A stretch of DNA of 64,000 bases from Undibacterium sp. 5I1 (GTDB lineage Bacteria > Pseudomonadota > Gammaproteobacteria > Burkholderiales > Burkholderiaceae_D), in NCBI RefSeq assembly GCF_034314085.1, contig NZ_JAVIWI010000001.1, forward strand, positions 2,790,001 through 2,854,000, in the 5' to 3' direction. This document shows, in pieces, positions 1 through 8,836 of this stretch (positions are counted from its first letter, which is position 1; each line of letters starts with the position of its first letter). Made by a program: the position numbers and the translations under genes. The notes below the pieces were generated by a model. That model saw only the letters and a program-made list of their open reading frames with translations, did no database searches and was not told where the DNA came from.

Positions 1-834
1 TATCCCTTTGCGGTACAAGCTAAGCCGTACACCATAGGCAATCTGGTCATTCGCGGCGAACACAGCGCTAAACTGCTGCTGAGTATCAAACAGACGATTG
101 ACTGCCACTAAACCGCTGGCCTCATGGAAATCGCCTTCAACCACCAGGTTCGCATCAAATTCCAGATTGGCGCTTTTGAGTGCGCGCTGGTATCCGAGCA
201 ACCGTTCGCTGGCATCAGAGTTATCGGCAGGGCCAGTGACGAAGGCAATGCGGCGATGTCCTAACTCAATTAAATGGCGCACAGCAAGGTAGGCACCGTT
301 TTCATTGTCTAGCTTAAATCCAATCGCCGTCTCGCTTTGCAATGCGCGCCCCGTCGCGACGATGGGCTTTTGATGTGAAAAATGCAGCACATCTTTATCC
401 GCAATATGCCCTGACAGCAAAATAATCCCATCCACTTTGCGCGCCAGCAATAACTTAATCCGGGCTGCCTCTTCTTGCGCATCCCAATGCCCACTGACGA
501 TCACGGAGGCATAACCAGTTCCTTTTAAACCATCATCAACACCGCGTAAGGTCTCATCAAAAAACGGACTGGAAATATCTTGTACGACGATACCGATCGT
601 CATCGAGCGACCGCTTTTAAGGCTTTGTGCCAGTTGGTTTGGCTCAAAGTGCATCTGCTCAATGGCGGTTTCTACTGCTTTACGTTTATCTGCAGAGACT
701 TTGGCAGTGCCATTCAGAATCCGTGACACCGTGCTGGGCGAAACGCCCGCCTGACGCGCCACATCCATCAAAGTCACGGGATTATTGCTTGAAGCATTGT
801 TATCCGAATCGGTATTGATTTGTTTCTCGACCAC
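1..834 (-). CDS. LacI-family transcriptional regulator (C-terminus beyond window edge)
   Basis: A minus-strand frame stays open from a GTG at 834 to the left edge, giving about 278 residues of an expected 340. The N-terminus shows the LacI helix-turn-helix (VTLMDVARQAGVSPSTV, about residues 20-36). The end at the window edge reads AVFAANDQIAYGVRLSLYRKG, split here as AVFAANDQIA then YGVRLSLYRKG, which matches the effector-binding domain of the family. GTG 834 is preferred because GAGAAGG lies 5 bases upstream; a GTG at 777 is the alternative. Such proteins repress sugar genes and release DNA on binding a sugar or sugar phosphate. The GH1 glucosidase is divergent from it, and matching 14-bp operators stand before the glucosidase and before the TonB receptor, so local control is likely but inferred. 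Confidence 0.9.
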   Translation of the reverse strand, partial: MVEKQINTDSDNNASSNNPVTLMDVARQAGVSPSTVSRILNGTAKVSADKRKAVETAIEQMHFEPNQLAQSLKSGRSMTIGIVVQDISSPFFDETLRGVDDGLKGTGYASVIVSGHWDAQEEAARIKLLLARKVDGIILLSGHIADKDVLHFSHQKPIVATGRALQSETAIGFKLDNENGAYLAVRHLIELGHRRIAFVTGPADNSDASERLLGYQRALKSANLEFDANLVVEGDFHEASGLVAVNRLFDTQQQFSAVFAANDQIAYGVRLSLYRKGI

Positions 835-906
835 GTGTGCCTTCTCAACTATGCGAATTGACGATGAATTAACGATGAATTAATGATGAATATCTAGGTA
901 AGCCTG

Positions 907-920
907 TGAAAAGCTTTTCG
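907..920. promoter_or_regulatory. Palindrome GAAAAGCTTTTC upstream of the LacI gene
   Basis: TGAAAAGCTTTTCG contains a perfect 12-bp palindrome, about 75 bases upstream of the regulator's GTG. The TGAAA...TTTCG frame resembles a LacI-family operator, but the centre is AGCT rather than the CG found in the three other sites of this locus. It could serve autoregulation. The evidence is only the palindrome and its position. Confidence 0.25.
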
Positions 921-1083
921 TAGCGAGAATAACATGGATTATTCAAGGTTTTATGAATTGATCAACTCATCACAAATAAAACCATCTTCCCCATCCGTTC
1001 CCCTCTGACCGCAGCTTCAAGATGAAAGCTTTCACTGCAGTTCAGCGCCCTCCAAAAAACGCAATGAAAATAAAGATTGTTGA

Positions 1084-1111
1084 TTGACAGGCGATATCCT
1101 CAATGTTAAAT
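1084..1111 (+). promoter_or_regulatory. Putative sigma-70 promoter of the beta-glucosidase gene
   Basis: A perfect -35 box TTGACA (1084-1089) is followed after 16 bases by TTAAAT (1106-1111), a fair -10 box. The predicted start of transcription, near 1118, would lie just before the LacI-type operator at 1124-1137, the usual arrangement for repression. The promoter is predicted from sequence only. Confidence 0.45.
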
Positions 1112-1123
1112 TCTAAGCACTCG

Positions 1124-1137
1124 TGAAAACGATTTCA
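1124..1137. promoter_or_regulatory. LacI-type operator upstream of beta-glucosidase
   Basis: TGAAAACGATTTCA is a near-perfect inverted repeat (TGAAA / TTTCA) around a central CG, the hallmark of LacI-family operators. It lies 28 bases upstream of the glucosidase ATG. It differs by one base from the two sites TGAAACCGATTTCA in front of the TonB receptor and halogenase, which suggests one shared regulator. Confidence 0.6.
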
Positions 1138-1164
1138 AACAAAAGAAATAGATGAGACCCACAC

Positions 1165-2520
1165 ATGCAAAATCACGACTCAGCAACAGAATTTTCTCCC
1201 GCATTTACCTGGGGTGTGGCAACCAGCGCCTACCAAATTGAAGGTGCTGCCGCCGTTGACGGACGCGGGCCCTCTATCTGGGACACCTTTACCCATACAC
1301 CGGGCAAGATCATCGATGGCAGTACCGGCGACGTCGCTTGTGACCATTATCATCGCTATGCCGAAGACATCGACATCATCGCCTCGCTCAATGTCAGCGC
1401 ATATCGCTTCTCTATCTCTTGGTCACGTGTGCAGCCTTTGGGCTATGGCGCATGGAATGAAAAAGGCTTTGAGTTTTATTCCAATCTGATCGCCAGACTG
1501 GCCGAGAAAAATATTCTGGCGCATGTGACTTTGTATCACTGGGATTTACCGCAAGGTTTGCAAGATCAGGGCGGCTGGCTCCGTCGTGACACCCCTGCCC
1601 GTTTTGCTGACTATGCGGCAGAAGTAGCGCGTCGCTTTGGCAACCGGGTAGCCACCATCGCTACTCATAATGAACCTTGGTGTACTGCTAATCTGGGTTT
1701 TGGTAATGGGCAGTTTGCGCCCGGCATTGCAGATACCGCTACATCAATTCAGGTTTCTCATCACCTATTGTTATCGCATGGATGGGCGATGAAAGCGATG
1801 CGTCAAGCTCTGCAAAAGATCGGTAGTTCCGCAAAATTAGGTATCGTTTTAAACCAATGGACGGCCATGCCAGCAACCGGCTCAGCCGCCGATATAGCCG
1901 AGGCAGAATGGGAATACGCTCGCTCGGTGCAATGGTTTATGGATCCGATTTTTAAAGGTCGGTACCCGCAAAAAGCGCTTGATCGCATGGACATGAGCAA
2001 GTTTGACGTGCACGCTAATGACATGGCAGACATTCAGCAAGCCATCGATTTTTTAGGTGTCAATTATTATTTCCGTTCTTTTATCAGTACGGATAATCCG
2101 CCTAAAAAACCGGAAGGAAAATTAGGTTTTACCGACATGGGATGGGAAATTTATCCTGATGGTCTGACTGACTTGCTATTACAACTAAACGAAGAATATA
2201 AAGACTTACCACCAATTTATATTACTGAAAACGGGATGGCCGTTGCTGATCAAATAGTTGATGGGAAAATTCATGACCAAGCACGCATAGACTACGTTCG
2301 CTTGCATCTGAACGCCTTGCAAAAAGCGATAGCGCAAGGTGTCAATGTCCAAGGGTATTTTTACTGGAGTTTGCTGGATAACTTTGAGTGGAACTCCGGC
2401 TACGCCAAGCGTTTTGGCTTGGTGTATGTAGACTACGACACACAAGAGCGAACGCTCAAAGACAGCGCACTTTGGTATCGCGATTTTGTAGGGACTCAGC
2501 GTTTATCCCGAGCTGAATAA
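1165..2520 (+). CDS. Beta-glucosidase, glycoside hydrolase family 1
   Basis: The 451-residue protein has the usual length and organisation of bacterial GH1 enzymes: it opens with FTWGVATSAYQIEGA and carries both catalytic motifs. THNEP holds the acid/base Glu170 and ITENG holds the nucleophile Glu355. There is no signal peptide, so it acts in the cytoplasm on imported beta-glucosides or cellobiose-like sugars (exact substrate not visible). It is divergent from a LacI-type regulator and has a promoter with an operator just upstream. A strong hairpin terminator follows the stop codon, so it is probably transcribed alone. The TonB receptor at 4.5-6.9 kb with the same operator may bring in the substrate. 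Confidence 0.95.
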   Translation: MQNHDSATEFSPAFTWGVATSAYQIEGAAAVDGRGPSIWDTFTHTPGKIIDGSTGDVACDHYHRYAEDIDIIASLNVSAYRFSISWSRVQPLGYGAWNEKGFEFYSNLIARLAEKNILAHVTLYHWDLPQGLQDQGGWLRRDTPARFADYAAEVARRFGNRVATIATHNEPWCTANLGFGNGQFAPGIADTATSIQVSHHLLLSHGWAMKAMRQALQKIGSSAKLGIVLNQWTAMPATGSAADIAEAEWEYARSVQWFMDPIFKGRYPQKALDRMDMSKFDVHANDMADIQQAIDFLGVNYYFRSFISTDNPPKKPEGKLGFTDMGWEIYPDGLTDLLLQLNEEYKDLPPIYITENGMAVADQIVDGKIHDQARIDYVRLHLNALQKAIAQGVNVQGYFYWSLLDNFEWNSGYAKRFGLVYVDYDTQERTLKDSALWYRDFVGTQRLSRAE

Positions 2521-2572
2521 AGTCTAGCGGCCGGTGAAAAAATCTTCGCTAAACGCTTAGTTTTAAAAAATT

Positions 2573-2610
2573 AAATAGGCAAAGAAAAACTAATTTCTTT
2601 GCCTATTTTT
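2573..2610. terminator. Bidirectional intrinsic terminator between convergent genes
   Basis: A 15-bp perfect stem (AAATAGGCAAAGAAA at 2573-2587 with TTTCTTTGCCTATTT at 2594-2608) encloses a 6-base loop and ends in a T-run; an A-run precedes it, so it can also work on the minus strand. It sits between the glucosidase gene and the convergent antiporter gene. Confidence 0.85.
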
Positions 2611-2672
2611 ATGATGTATATGTTCAACCGTATTTGGATAAAGTCATACAGATATTGACGCTATCAATTTCA

Positions 2673-3875
2673 TTACGTTACCCGAAAAATCAATGCCTTC
2701 ATTTTTTGCAGTTGAGGCGCCACCATCGGTACCGTCAGCATAGTACTGGCAACAGCCATCATCAACAGCGCGGTGAACGTTTCGCTGGTAATGATTTGTT
2801 TATCCAGTAATACATTCGCAAAAATAATCATAATCAGCGCTTTGGTTTGCAATAACCAGCCTATGATCGATGCCTCACCTTTTTCCCATTGAAGGATTTT
2901 TCCGGCAATGTGAATGCCTGCCAGCTTGCCCGTTACCGATGCCAGCAGCAATAAGCCTGCTGCGATAAATACGGTCGTTCCACCGAGCTGCCAGTTAGTC
3001 CGTAAGCCGGTACTCAAGAAAAATACCGGCATCATAATCATCAATACAAAATGACGCAGCTTATCCATGTCGGCCTGATCAAACCAGTCACTATCCATCA
3101 CCATGCCCGCCAAAAACGCGCCGACCATAAAATGCAAACCAGACCAGTCGGCAAAATAAGCACACACCGCCAGCCAGATAAAGGCAACATACCAGCGATC
3201 ACTCTCTGGTAGCTTGCGCATCAAACGGCGGAATAGATAGCTCGCCAACGCAAATCCAGCTAAAAATAAAACTTGCCGCCCGACTCTCGTCCAGTCCAAC
3301 AAAATCAATGCCAGCACGCCCCAGATCGCGACATCATCCAGGCTGGCATAACGCAAAATTCGTTGCCCGATGGGCTGTCGTAAGATTGCCAGTTTTTCCA
3401 TCAGCAAAATCAAAATAGGTAATGCCGTCACTGCGCAAGCCATGCCTATGCCAAGGACAAATTGCCAGGTAGTGGCTTTAGTTCCCATCCAGCCTTGGCT
3501 CAGATTGAGTAAACAGACTGCAGCGACACAGCCGAACAATAGCGGCATACCAAGTGCAAGCCCGGAAGTTATCGCGCTCTCTCGTTTGTAACGCCACATT
3601 TTTTTAAGATCTAACTCAACGCCAGCAATCATCACAAATACCATCACCGCCCACCAGGCAATTCCGTTCAGCGCAGAGGTCACCTGCGGGTTAAATACAA
3701 ATTGATAATAGTCGGGGAAAGCTGCACCCAATACGCCTGGCCCCAAGATGATGCCGGTGATGATCTGCACTACGACTAAGGGCGCCCAATAATCAGTTCT
3801 GCCCACGCGCCAGATCAGGTAAGGTACGGTAAAAATAATCGCCATTGCGATCAAAAAAATTTCAGTCACGCTCAT
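2673..3875 (-). CDS. Cation/proton antiporter (CPA2-type Na+/H+ exchanger family)
   Basis: The roughly 400-residue polytopic protein has about 12 hydrophobic segments and fits the Na_H_Exchanger family. Examples are WAPLVVVQIITGIILGPGVLG near the N-terminus (written as WAPLVVVQII, TGIILGPGVLG) and YASLDDVAIWGVLALILL in the middle, the latter holding the acidic pair expected in the ion-binding core. No cytoplasmic TrkA-type regulatory domain follows. It probably exchanges Na+ or K+ for H+ across the inner membrane. The start is uncertain: ATG 3875 (MSVTEIFLIAM) fits the usual family N-terminus, while a GTG at 3911 would add 12 hydrophilic residues; neither has a clear ribosome-binding site. 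Confidence 0.85.
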   Translation of the reverse strand: MSVTEIFLIAMAIIFTVPYLIWRVGRTDYWAPLVVVQIITGIILGPGVLGAAFPDYYQFVFNPQVTSALNGIAWWAVMVFVMIAGVELDLKKMWRYKRESAITSGLALGMPLLFGCVAAVCLLNLSQGWMGTKATTWQFVLGIGMACAVTALPILILLMEKLAILRQPIGQRILRYASLDDVAIWGVLALILLDWTRVGRQVLFLAGFALASYLFRRLMRKLPESDRWYVAFIWLAVCAYFADWSGLHFMVGAFLAGMVMDSDWFDQADMDKLRHFVLMIMMPVFFLSTGLRTNWQLGGTTVFIAAGLLLLASVTGKLAGIHIAGKILQWEKGEASIIGWLLQTKALIMIIFANVLLDKQIITSETFTALLMMAVASTMLTVPMVAPQLQKMKALIFRVT

Positions 3876-3940
3876 GATTTTATTATCGTCATATTGGGGG
3901 AAGAGCAGCACAAATTACATCGACAACAGAATGAAATATT

Positions 3941-3972
3941 GGATCAAAGATGGGATCAAAGATGGGATCAAA
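3941..3972. repeat. 12-bp tandem repeat, about 2.7 units
   Basis: GGATCAAAGATG occurs twice in succession (3941-3952, 3953-3964), followed by a partial third unit GGATCAAA. It lies directly upstream of the antiporter gene. No function can be assigned. Confidence 0.7.
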
Positions 3973-4036
3973 TACTGCTTCAAAATTACGCTTTAAGTTA
4001 AAGTCAGTTAAGGGATATTTAGCAGAGTAATTAAAT

Positions 4037-4116
4037 ATACTCCCCATTATTTTTTAACAATATGCCTTGTTGTCCAATGATTATATGGACGACTAATATA
4101 TACATACCATGAGTAT
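4037..4116 (+). repeat. 80-bp intergenic element, copy 1
   Basis: This is one of nine copies in the window. It begins ATACTCCCC, carries the internal inverted repeat TTGTCCA (4070-4076 region) / TGGACGA, continues into AATATATACATA and ends in a degenerate right terminus GAGTAT. Spacing of all landmarks agrees with the other copies. It lies between the antiporter gene and the 3' end of the TonB receptor gene. Confidence 0.85.
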
Positions 4117-4185
4117 ATATATCAACATGACATATTTAGATTAAATATTGTTGATTCTTTTGTTAGTAACGCATTGCTTTTTTAT

Positions 4186-4312
4186 GTCATTCCGGCATGG
4201 TCTCAGCCGGAATCCCGTGTCGCTATCCTGATAATCAGCATTATCGTTTTCAAGTCAGGGAAATGACTCAACAACCGTCGTTGGATTCCGGCTAAAACCA
4301 TACCGGAATGAC
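4186..4312. repeat. Inverted repeat with GTCATTCCGG / CCGGAATGAC ends
   Basis: The arms GTCATTCCGGCATGGT and ACCATACCGGAATGAC face each other about 127 bp apart, with internal GCCGGAATCC / GGATTCCGGC as a second matching pair. Foldback elements with CATTCCGG ends are widespread between proteobacterial genes. No transposase is present, so this is probably a non-autonomous repeat. It lies downstream of the TonB receptor gene. Confidence 0.7.
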
Positions 4313-4403
4313 GCCCTGCCCCTTTTGAATATGGATACGACGACAGCACTTTAGTCAGGCGAGTTACTACTACGGAGTTGGGACAATCTCGCGTAAGTTT
4401 TAA

Positions 4404-4440
4404 ATAAAAAAACCCTCATCCTTGGTGAAGAACGAGGGCA
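4404..4440 (-). terminator. Intrinsic terminator of the TonB receptor gene
   Basis: Read on the minus strand, a stem of about 11 bp (CCCTCGTTCTT with AAGGATGAGGG, two G-U pairs) is followed by seven Ts. It begins about 37 bases after the receptor stop codon. Confidence 0.8.
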
Positions 4441-4476
4441 TTGAACTACCAGAGGTAGCAAGACGAACTAAAAAAT

Positions 4477-6882
4477 TTAAAACTCTACGCCAGCGTTAAT
4501 ACCAAAAGTACGTGGTGGCAGATATTGCGATTGCCACACACCGCCAAAGCTATTTTGCGCACTGGTTTTGATGTTGGAATTTTCTACGTTACGAACGAAG
4601 GCATCAAAGTACCAAGCCTTGCCTGATGCGTAACGCAAACCCAAATCAGTTCTTGTGTAGGATTTTTGTTTATCGCCATCACCGAGATTAAATACACTAA
4701 GCCAGCTTGCGGTCTCGTAATGCATGCTGATGCGCGGCGTCAAGGTAGCACCATTTACCATGTTAAACGTATGTTGATACTGAGCTTGCGCAGAGAACTT
4801 AGGCGCATGCGGCATCTCATTACCGGTCACATCTAAACAGTTGCTGATACCCGGGACAGCACAGACAGGCAAAACGTAATCGTTACTGCCGCCGATTAAG
4901 TGTCCCAGCTCAGTACGGGTGATTGCAAGAGATAACTGGACTTTATCGGCGGGGGTCAACCTAGCGGCGATTTCAGATTCAAAGCCATAAATCTTGGCGC
5001 CATCGGCGTTGGATGTCACTAGAGAATGGCTGCCATCTGGGTTGGTTACTGGCGCGCTGAATTGGAAACCCTTAAAGTTTTCATAGAACAGCGCATTATT
5101 CATCTTGACCGTGCCGCCTAAGAAAGTGCTCTTGGAGCCCAGCTCATAATTGGTCAAAGTCTCAGCGCCGTATGGTTTACCACCGTCTTGCAGACCGCCT
5201 GATTTATAGCCAGTAGAAATGCTGGCATAGACCATGTTGTTGCGATCAATGTCATAACCAACTCGTGCTAGGGCGGTGGTTTTATTGCCGCTAAAAGTAC
5301 CATCGTTTTGACTAGGGACACCAAAACCAGAACCAGGCGCCGCTGGATTCACACTTGGGTTCACCGGAATTTGCGGTGCGCCATCATACGCCCAGCCATA
5401 ACCGCGACCGCCAACGTTAGTACGGTAGTCTGCGGTGTAACGGATACCGCCCGTCAGGTGCAAACTATCGTTCACATTCCAGGTCGCCTGACCAAAAGCA
5501 GCTTTCGATTCAACTGTTTCTTTTGGTTGAATAAACGAACCCTGCCAGCCAACCGTGCCTTGTTGCGTACCGTTAAAGATAGGAATATCAAAGCGGATAT
5601 CGTTGGTTTCTGCGGCGTAGTACAACCCTAATAACCAGTCGACGTCTTTTTTACCGACGGATTGCAATTCGACTTCGTGGCTGTAATTCACATAGTGCGA
5701 CGATACGGTATTGTCGGCCTGATAGGTCGCACCAGTGTTGAAGCTGGTCGGTACACTGGCACCGCCATCCTGATCAAAGGTCGATGATCCGCTGAAGCGT
5801 GAGTACCCTGCAATATAGGCCAAGGACATGCTGTCGCCAATCGCATAATCCAGACGACTGCGGAACGAATCTGTATCGCGGTGGACGGACGGCGCCGTAT
5901 CAATCAATGCAGACCAAAAATCCTGACCCGGACGCGGAGTTTGCATCAGATTCATGTTTGGCGTACCGCGATCCATGTATTTTTCGTAAGAGACATCCCA
6001 CTTCAGATTAGGCGTCAGCTTCCACAACAAGCTCAGGCGCGCAGCGGTCTGATCTTGTGCACCGTATTTTTTAGCAGAACCATTTTGAATAAACAAATTG
6101 GAATTGATCGGCTGGAACGTGCTCAACGTTCCGCCACCAGCAATATAGGCAGCTTGTTGGCTGGCTAAAGGAGGATTCGGCGCATTCTGATAATCAACAT
6201 AACCATCATGCTGCTCATGCACTACTGCTACCCGCAAGGCCATCGTGTCGTTGAGTGGAATATTAAAAGCACCGCGCACGCCGAAACGATTGTAGCTGCC
6301 AACACCAGTTTCAAAATTGCCTGAATGGTCGCCCAGCACTGGCTTGACCGTCTGCATATTCACTGCACCAACGGAGGAGTTACGCCCCCACAAAGTACCT
6401 TGTGGACCGCGCAATACTTCAATCGCATCCAGATCAAACAGCAACGAGGTTGCGCCTTCCGGGCGTGGTGAGTAAATGCCATTCACAAAAGTAGCGACTT
6501 CTGGATCGGCGTATTCTGTCTTGGCACTATCGTTACCAACACCGCGCAAGGTCATGGTGATGACACCGTGATCGCCCTGCGTAGTCGCCTGGAAGCCAGG
6601 TACCAGATTGACGACATCTTGTATCGTTTGTACATGCGCATCATCGAGTGCAGCAGCGTTGATCGCCGTAATCGCTACCGGCGTGCGCTGCAAGGACGTA
6701 GCGCGCTTGGTACCTGTGACAATAACCTCTGCAATCGCAGCAGAATCTGCTGCCGGAGCAACTGGGGCAACGGGCTGCGCAACTTGCGCGTGAGCAGAGT
6801 TAATGCCCGCTAGCAAGGTGAGAACAGCTAAATGGATAGGTGAGCCCGAGATTTTTCGGGACGTGGGGGTACGGATTTTCAT
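4477..6882 (-). CDS. TonB-dependent outer-membrane receptor
   Basis: The 801-residue precursor starts with a signal peptide that ends near AHAQ (about residue 33). A TonB-box-like segment and plug domain follow (EVIVTGTKR at about 48-56, then NLVPGFQ and LRGPQGTLWGRN). The long beta-barrel ends in aromatic F, as is typical. Such receptors move bulky solutes across the outer membrane with TonB energy. The ligand is not visible from sequence. Two LacI-type operators lie 61-94 bases upstream of the ATG, almost identical to the one before the GH1 glucosidase, which favours a glucoside or oligosaccharide over iron. It is divergent from the halogenase gene. Confidence 0.92.
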   Translation of the reverse strand: MKIRTPTSRKISGSPIHLAVLTLLAGINSAHAQVAQPVAPVAPAADSAAIAEVIVTGTKRATSLQRTPVAITAINAAALDDAHVQTIQDVVNLVPGFQATTQGDHGVITMTLRGVGNDSAKTEYADPEVATFVNGIYSPRPEGATSLLFDLDAIEVLRGPQGTLWGRNSSVGAVNMQTVKPVLGDHSGNFETGVGSYNRFGVRGAFNIPLNDTMALRVAVVHEQHDGYVDYQNAPNPPLASQQAAYIAGGGTLSTFQPINSNLFIQNGSAKKYGAQDQTAARLSLLWKLTPNLKWDVSYEKYMDRGTPNMNLMQTPRPGQDFWSALIDTAPSVHRDTDSFRSRLDYAIGDSMSLAYIAGYSRFSGSSTFDQDGGASVPTSFNTGATYQADNTVSSHYVNYSHEVELQSVGKKDVDWLLGLYYAAETNDIRFDIPIFNGTQQGTVGWQGSFIQPKETVESKAAFGQATWNVNDSLHLTGGIRYTADYRTNVGGRGYGWAYDGAPQIPVNPSVNPAAPGSGFGVPSQNDGTFSGNKTTALARVGYDIDRNNMVYASISTGYKSGGLQDGGKPYGAETLTNYELGSKSTFLGGTVKMNNALFYENFKGFQFSAPVTNPDGSHSLVTSNADGAKIYGFESEIAARLTPADKVQLSLAITRTELGHLIGGSNDYVLPVCAVPGISNCLDVTGNEMPHAPKFSAQAQYQHTFNMVNGATLTPRISMHYETASWLSVFNLGDGDKQKSYTRTDLGLRYASGKAWYFDAFVRNVENSNIKTSAQNSFGGVWQSQYLPPRTFGINAGVEF

Positions 6883-6942
6883 ATGTCTCCTGTGCTAGGT
6901 TCATTTCATCTGCATGAATGCGATGATGTTAGAATTATGTTT

Positions 6943-6975
6943 TGAAACCGATTTCATATTTTGAAACCGATTTCA
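6943..6975. promoter_or_regulatory. Tandem LacI-type operators in the TonB receptor/halogenase divergent region
   Basis: TGAAACCGATTTCA occurs twice exactly (6943-6956 and 6962-6975), the centres 19 bp apart. Each is an inverted repeat TGAAA / TTTCA around CG. They lie between the receptor ATG (6882) and the halogenase ATG (7120), so one bound regulator could control both. The site before the glucosidase differs by a single base. Confidence 0.7.
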
Positions 6976-7119
6976 TAATAGCGATTATTTAATATCAAAG
7001 TCAATTAAAAAAACCAAATCATTTGTTTTCAATGTGCGATTGTTGCCTTTTGTGATGTTGCTGCTAAACAATTACAAGACTTGATAATTACCTCCACCTT
7101 CCAACTCTTAGGCTACGTC

Positions 7120-8700
7120 ATGAACCCGATCAAACAAGTTTTAATCGTAGGCGGCGGTACCGCTGGCTGGTTAACTGCGGCATTTCTCGCCAAATCTGTT
7201 GGTGCTACCTCGGGTGAGAGCGTACAAATCACGCTGGTGGAATCCAAAGAAATCGGCATTATCGGCGTCGGCGAAGGCACCTTCCCCTCGATACGCGGCA
7301 CGCTGGCAGCGATTGGTATTGATGAAGCGCGGTTTGTACGGGAATGCAACGCGACCTTTAAACAAGGTATTAAATTTGTAGATTGGGTACGGCCACAAGG
7401 TGCAGCAGGCATCGATCATTATTTTCATCCATTCAGCTTACCCAGCCAGCGTGCTGGCGGTCCCGAATTACTACCCTACTGGTTGCAAGGTGCCGCAGGT
7501 GCGGGAGTACCTTTTGCCGAAGCGGCGACCATGCAAAAGCGTGTCGCTGATGCCTCGCATGCACCTAAGCGTATGGACGACGGCGACTTTTTAGGTCCGA
7601 TGAATTATGCCTATCACTTCGACGCGGGACGCTTTGCCACTCTGCTGTGCGAGCACGGAAAATCGCTGGGAGTAAAACATATCCTGGCCAATGTTGAGCA
7701 GGTCGAACTGAACGCTAATGGCGCCATTAGCGCCATCGTCACACAAGAGGCTGGCAGGCTAACAGCCGACCTGTATATCGACTGCACAGGCTTCAGAGCC
7801 AGGCTGATCGGCGAGGCTTTAGGCTCACCATTTCATAAGGTAGATGATGTCCTGTTTGCCGATCGCGCGCTGGCAGTGCAAGTGCCTTATCCACAAGCCG
7901 ATACAGCAATCCCCTCCTATACAATTTCTACCGCCAAAGAGGCAGGCTGGATCTGGGACATCGGCTTACAACAGCGCCGCGGTGTTGGCTATGTGTACTC
8001 CAGCCGCCATACCGACGATACCCGAGCAGAACAAGTATTGCGTAACTACATCGGCGCAGGGAACGAGAATTTGACACCAAGATCACTCAAACTCAATGTC
8101 GGTTATCGAGAAGCACAGTGGGTAAAAAACTGTGTCGCAGTCGGCTTGTCAGGCGGATTTTTAGAACCTCTGGAGGCCTCAGGCATTGGCCTGGTCGAAA
8201 CCGCCGCCTATCTGGTCAGTTACCTGTTCCCGTTCAACGGCGACCTGGAGCCCGTCGCTAAATTATTCAATCACCAAATGAAAGAACGCTACGAACGCGT
8301 GGTCGATTTTGTCAAAATGCACTACTGCCTGAGCCAGCGCACCGACAGCACATTCTGGACGGATAACACCAATTCCGCATCAATCCCCGACACGCTAAAA
8401 GAAAAACTCGCAATGTGGCGCTGTCGCCCGCCCCACCGCCTGGACTTTATCATCGACCTCGAAATGTACCCACCATCCAGCTGGCAATACGTGCTGTATG
8501 GAATGGAATTTCAGACCAAACTCAATGCCAACGCAGCCTCTTACCCACGCTTTGAAGAAGCAAAAAAAGAGTTCCAGATGATCGCCCAGATGTCACAACG
8601 CGCACTGGCAAACCTGCCACCGCACCGCACACTGATAGGACATTTATGTGAGAAGGATTATATGACTGCGTCGAAAGCGGCGGTGAAGCAAGTAGGTTGA
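7120..8700 (+). CDS. Flavin-dependent tryptophan halogenase family protein
   Basis: The 526-residue protein begins with the FAD-binding motif VLIVGGGTAGW (residues 7-17) and keeps GVGEGTFPS. Lys81 (in ATFK) aligns with the catalytic Lys79 of PrnA and Glu352 (in EPLEAS) with PrnA Glu346, so halogenating chemistry is possible. The family motif WxWxIP reads WIWDIG (277-282), with Gly in place of Pro. These enzymes use FADH2 from a separate reductase to make HOCl or HOBr and halogenate aromatic rings; the substrate here is unknown. ATG 7120 is chosen over an upstream TTG at 7081 because the FAD motif then sits at the usual distance. Members next to TonB receptors are common in proteobacteria, and their role is poorly understood. 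Confidence 0.88.
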   Translation: MNPIKQVLIVGGGTAGWLTAAFLAKSVGATSGESVQITLVESKEIGIIGVGEGTFPSIRGTLAAIGIDEARFVRECNATFKQGIKFVDWVRPQGAAGIDHYFHPFSLPSQRAGGPELLPYWLQGAAGAGVPFAEAATMQKRVADASHAPKRMDDGDFLGPMNYAYHFDAGRFATLLCEHGKSLGVKHILANVEQVELNANGAISAIVTQEAGRLTADLYIDCTGFRARLIGEALGSPFHKVDDVLFADRALAVQVPYPQADTAIPSYTISTAKEAGWIWDIGLQQRRGVGYVYSSRHTDDTRAEQVLRNYIGAGNENLTPRSLKLNVGYREAQWVKNCVAVGLSGGFLEPLEASGIGLVETAAYLVSYLFPFNGDLEPVAKLFNHQMKERYERVVDFVKMHYCLSQRTDSTFWTDNTNSASIPDTLKEKLAMWRCRPPHRLDFIIDLEMYPPSSWQYVLYGMEFQTKLNANAASYPRFEEAKKEFQMIAQMSQRALANLPPHRTLIGHLCEKDYMTASKAAVKQVG

Positions 8701-8731
8701 TTTAGCTGGTGTGAAAGCGCTACCTGCCAAA

Positions 8732-8836
8732 GATCGTAGGTGCGATTAGCGCAGCGTAATCGCACGCATGTCGATGTTAGTCAAGATATTGAAAGTAGAT
8801 TCATGTTGATACGATTGCGCAATCGCAGCTACGTCA
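8732..8836. repeat. Pair of short hairpin repeats (GCGATTAGCGCAGCG type)
   Basis: At 8732-8770 the sequence GTAGGTGCGATTAGCGCAGC continues into GTAATCGCACGCATG and forms a hairpin (GCGATTA / TAATCGC). An inverted, shorter relative lies at 8811-8834 (CGATTGCGCAATCGCAGCTACG, here CGATTGCGCAATCGC plus AGCTACG). Related copies stand at 11996-12042 and 12156-12190. They follow the halogenase stop codon and may act as its 3' end. Confidence 0.6.
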
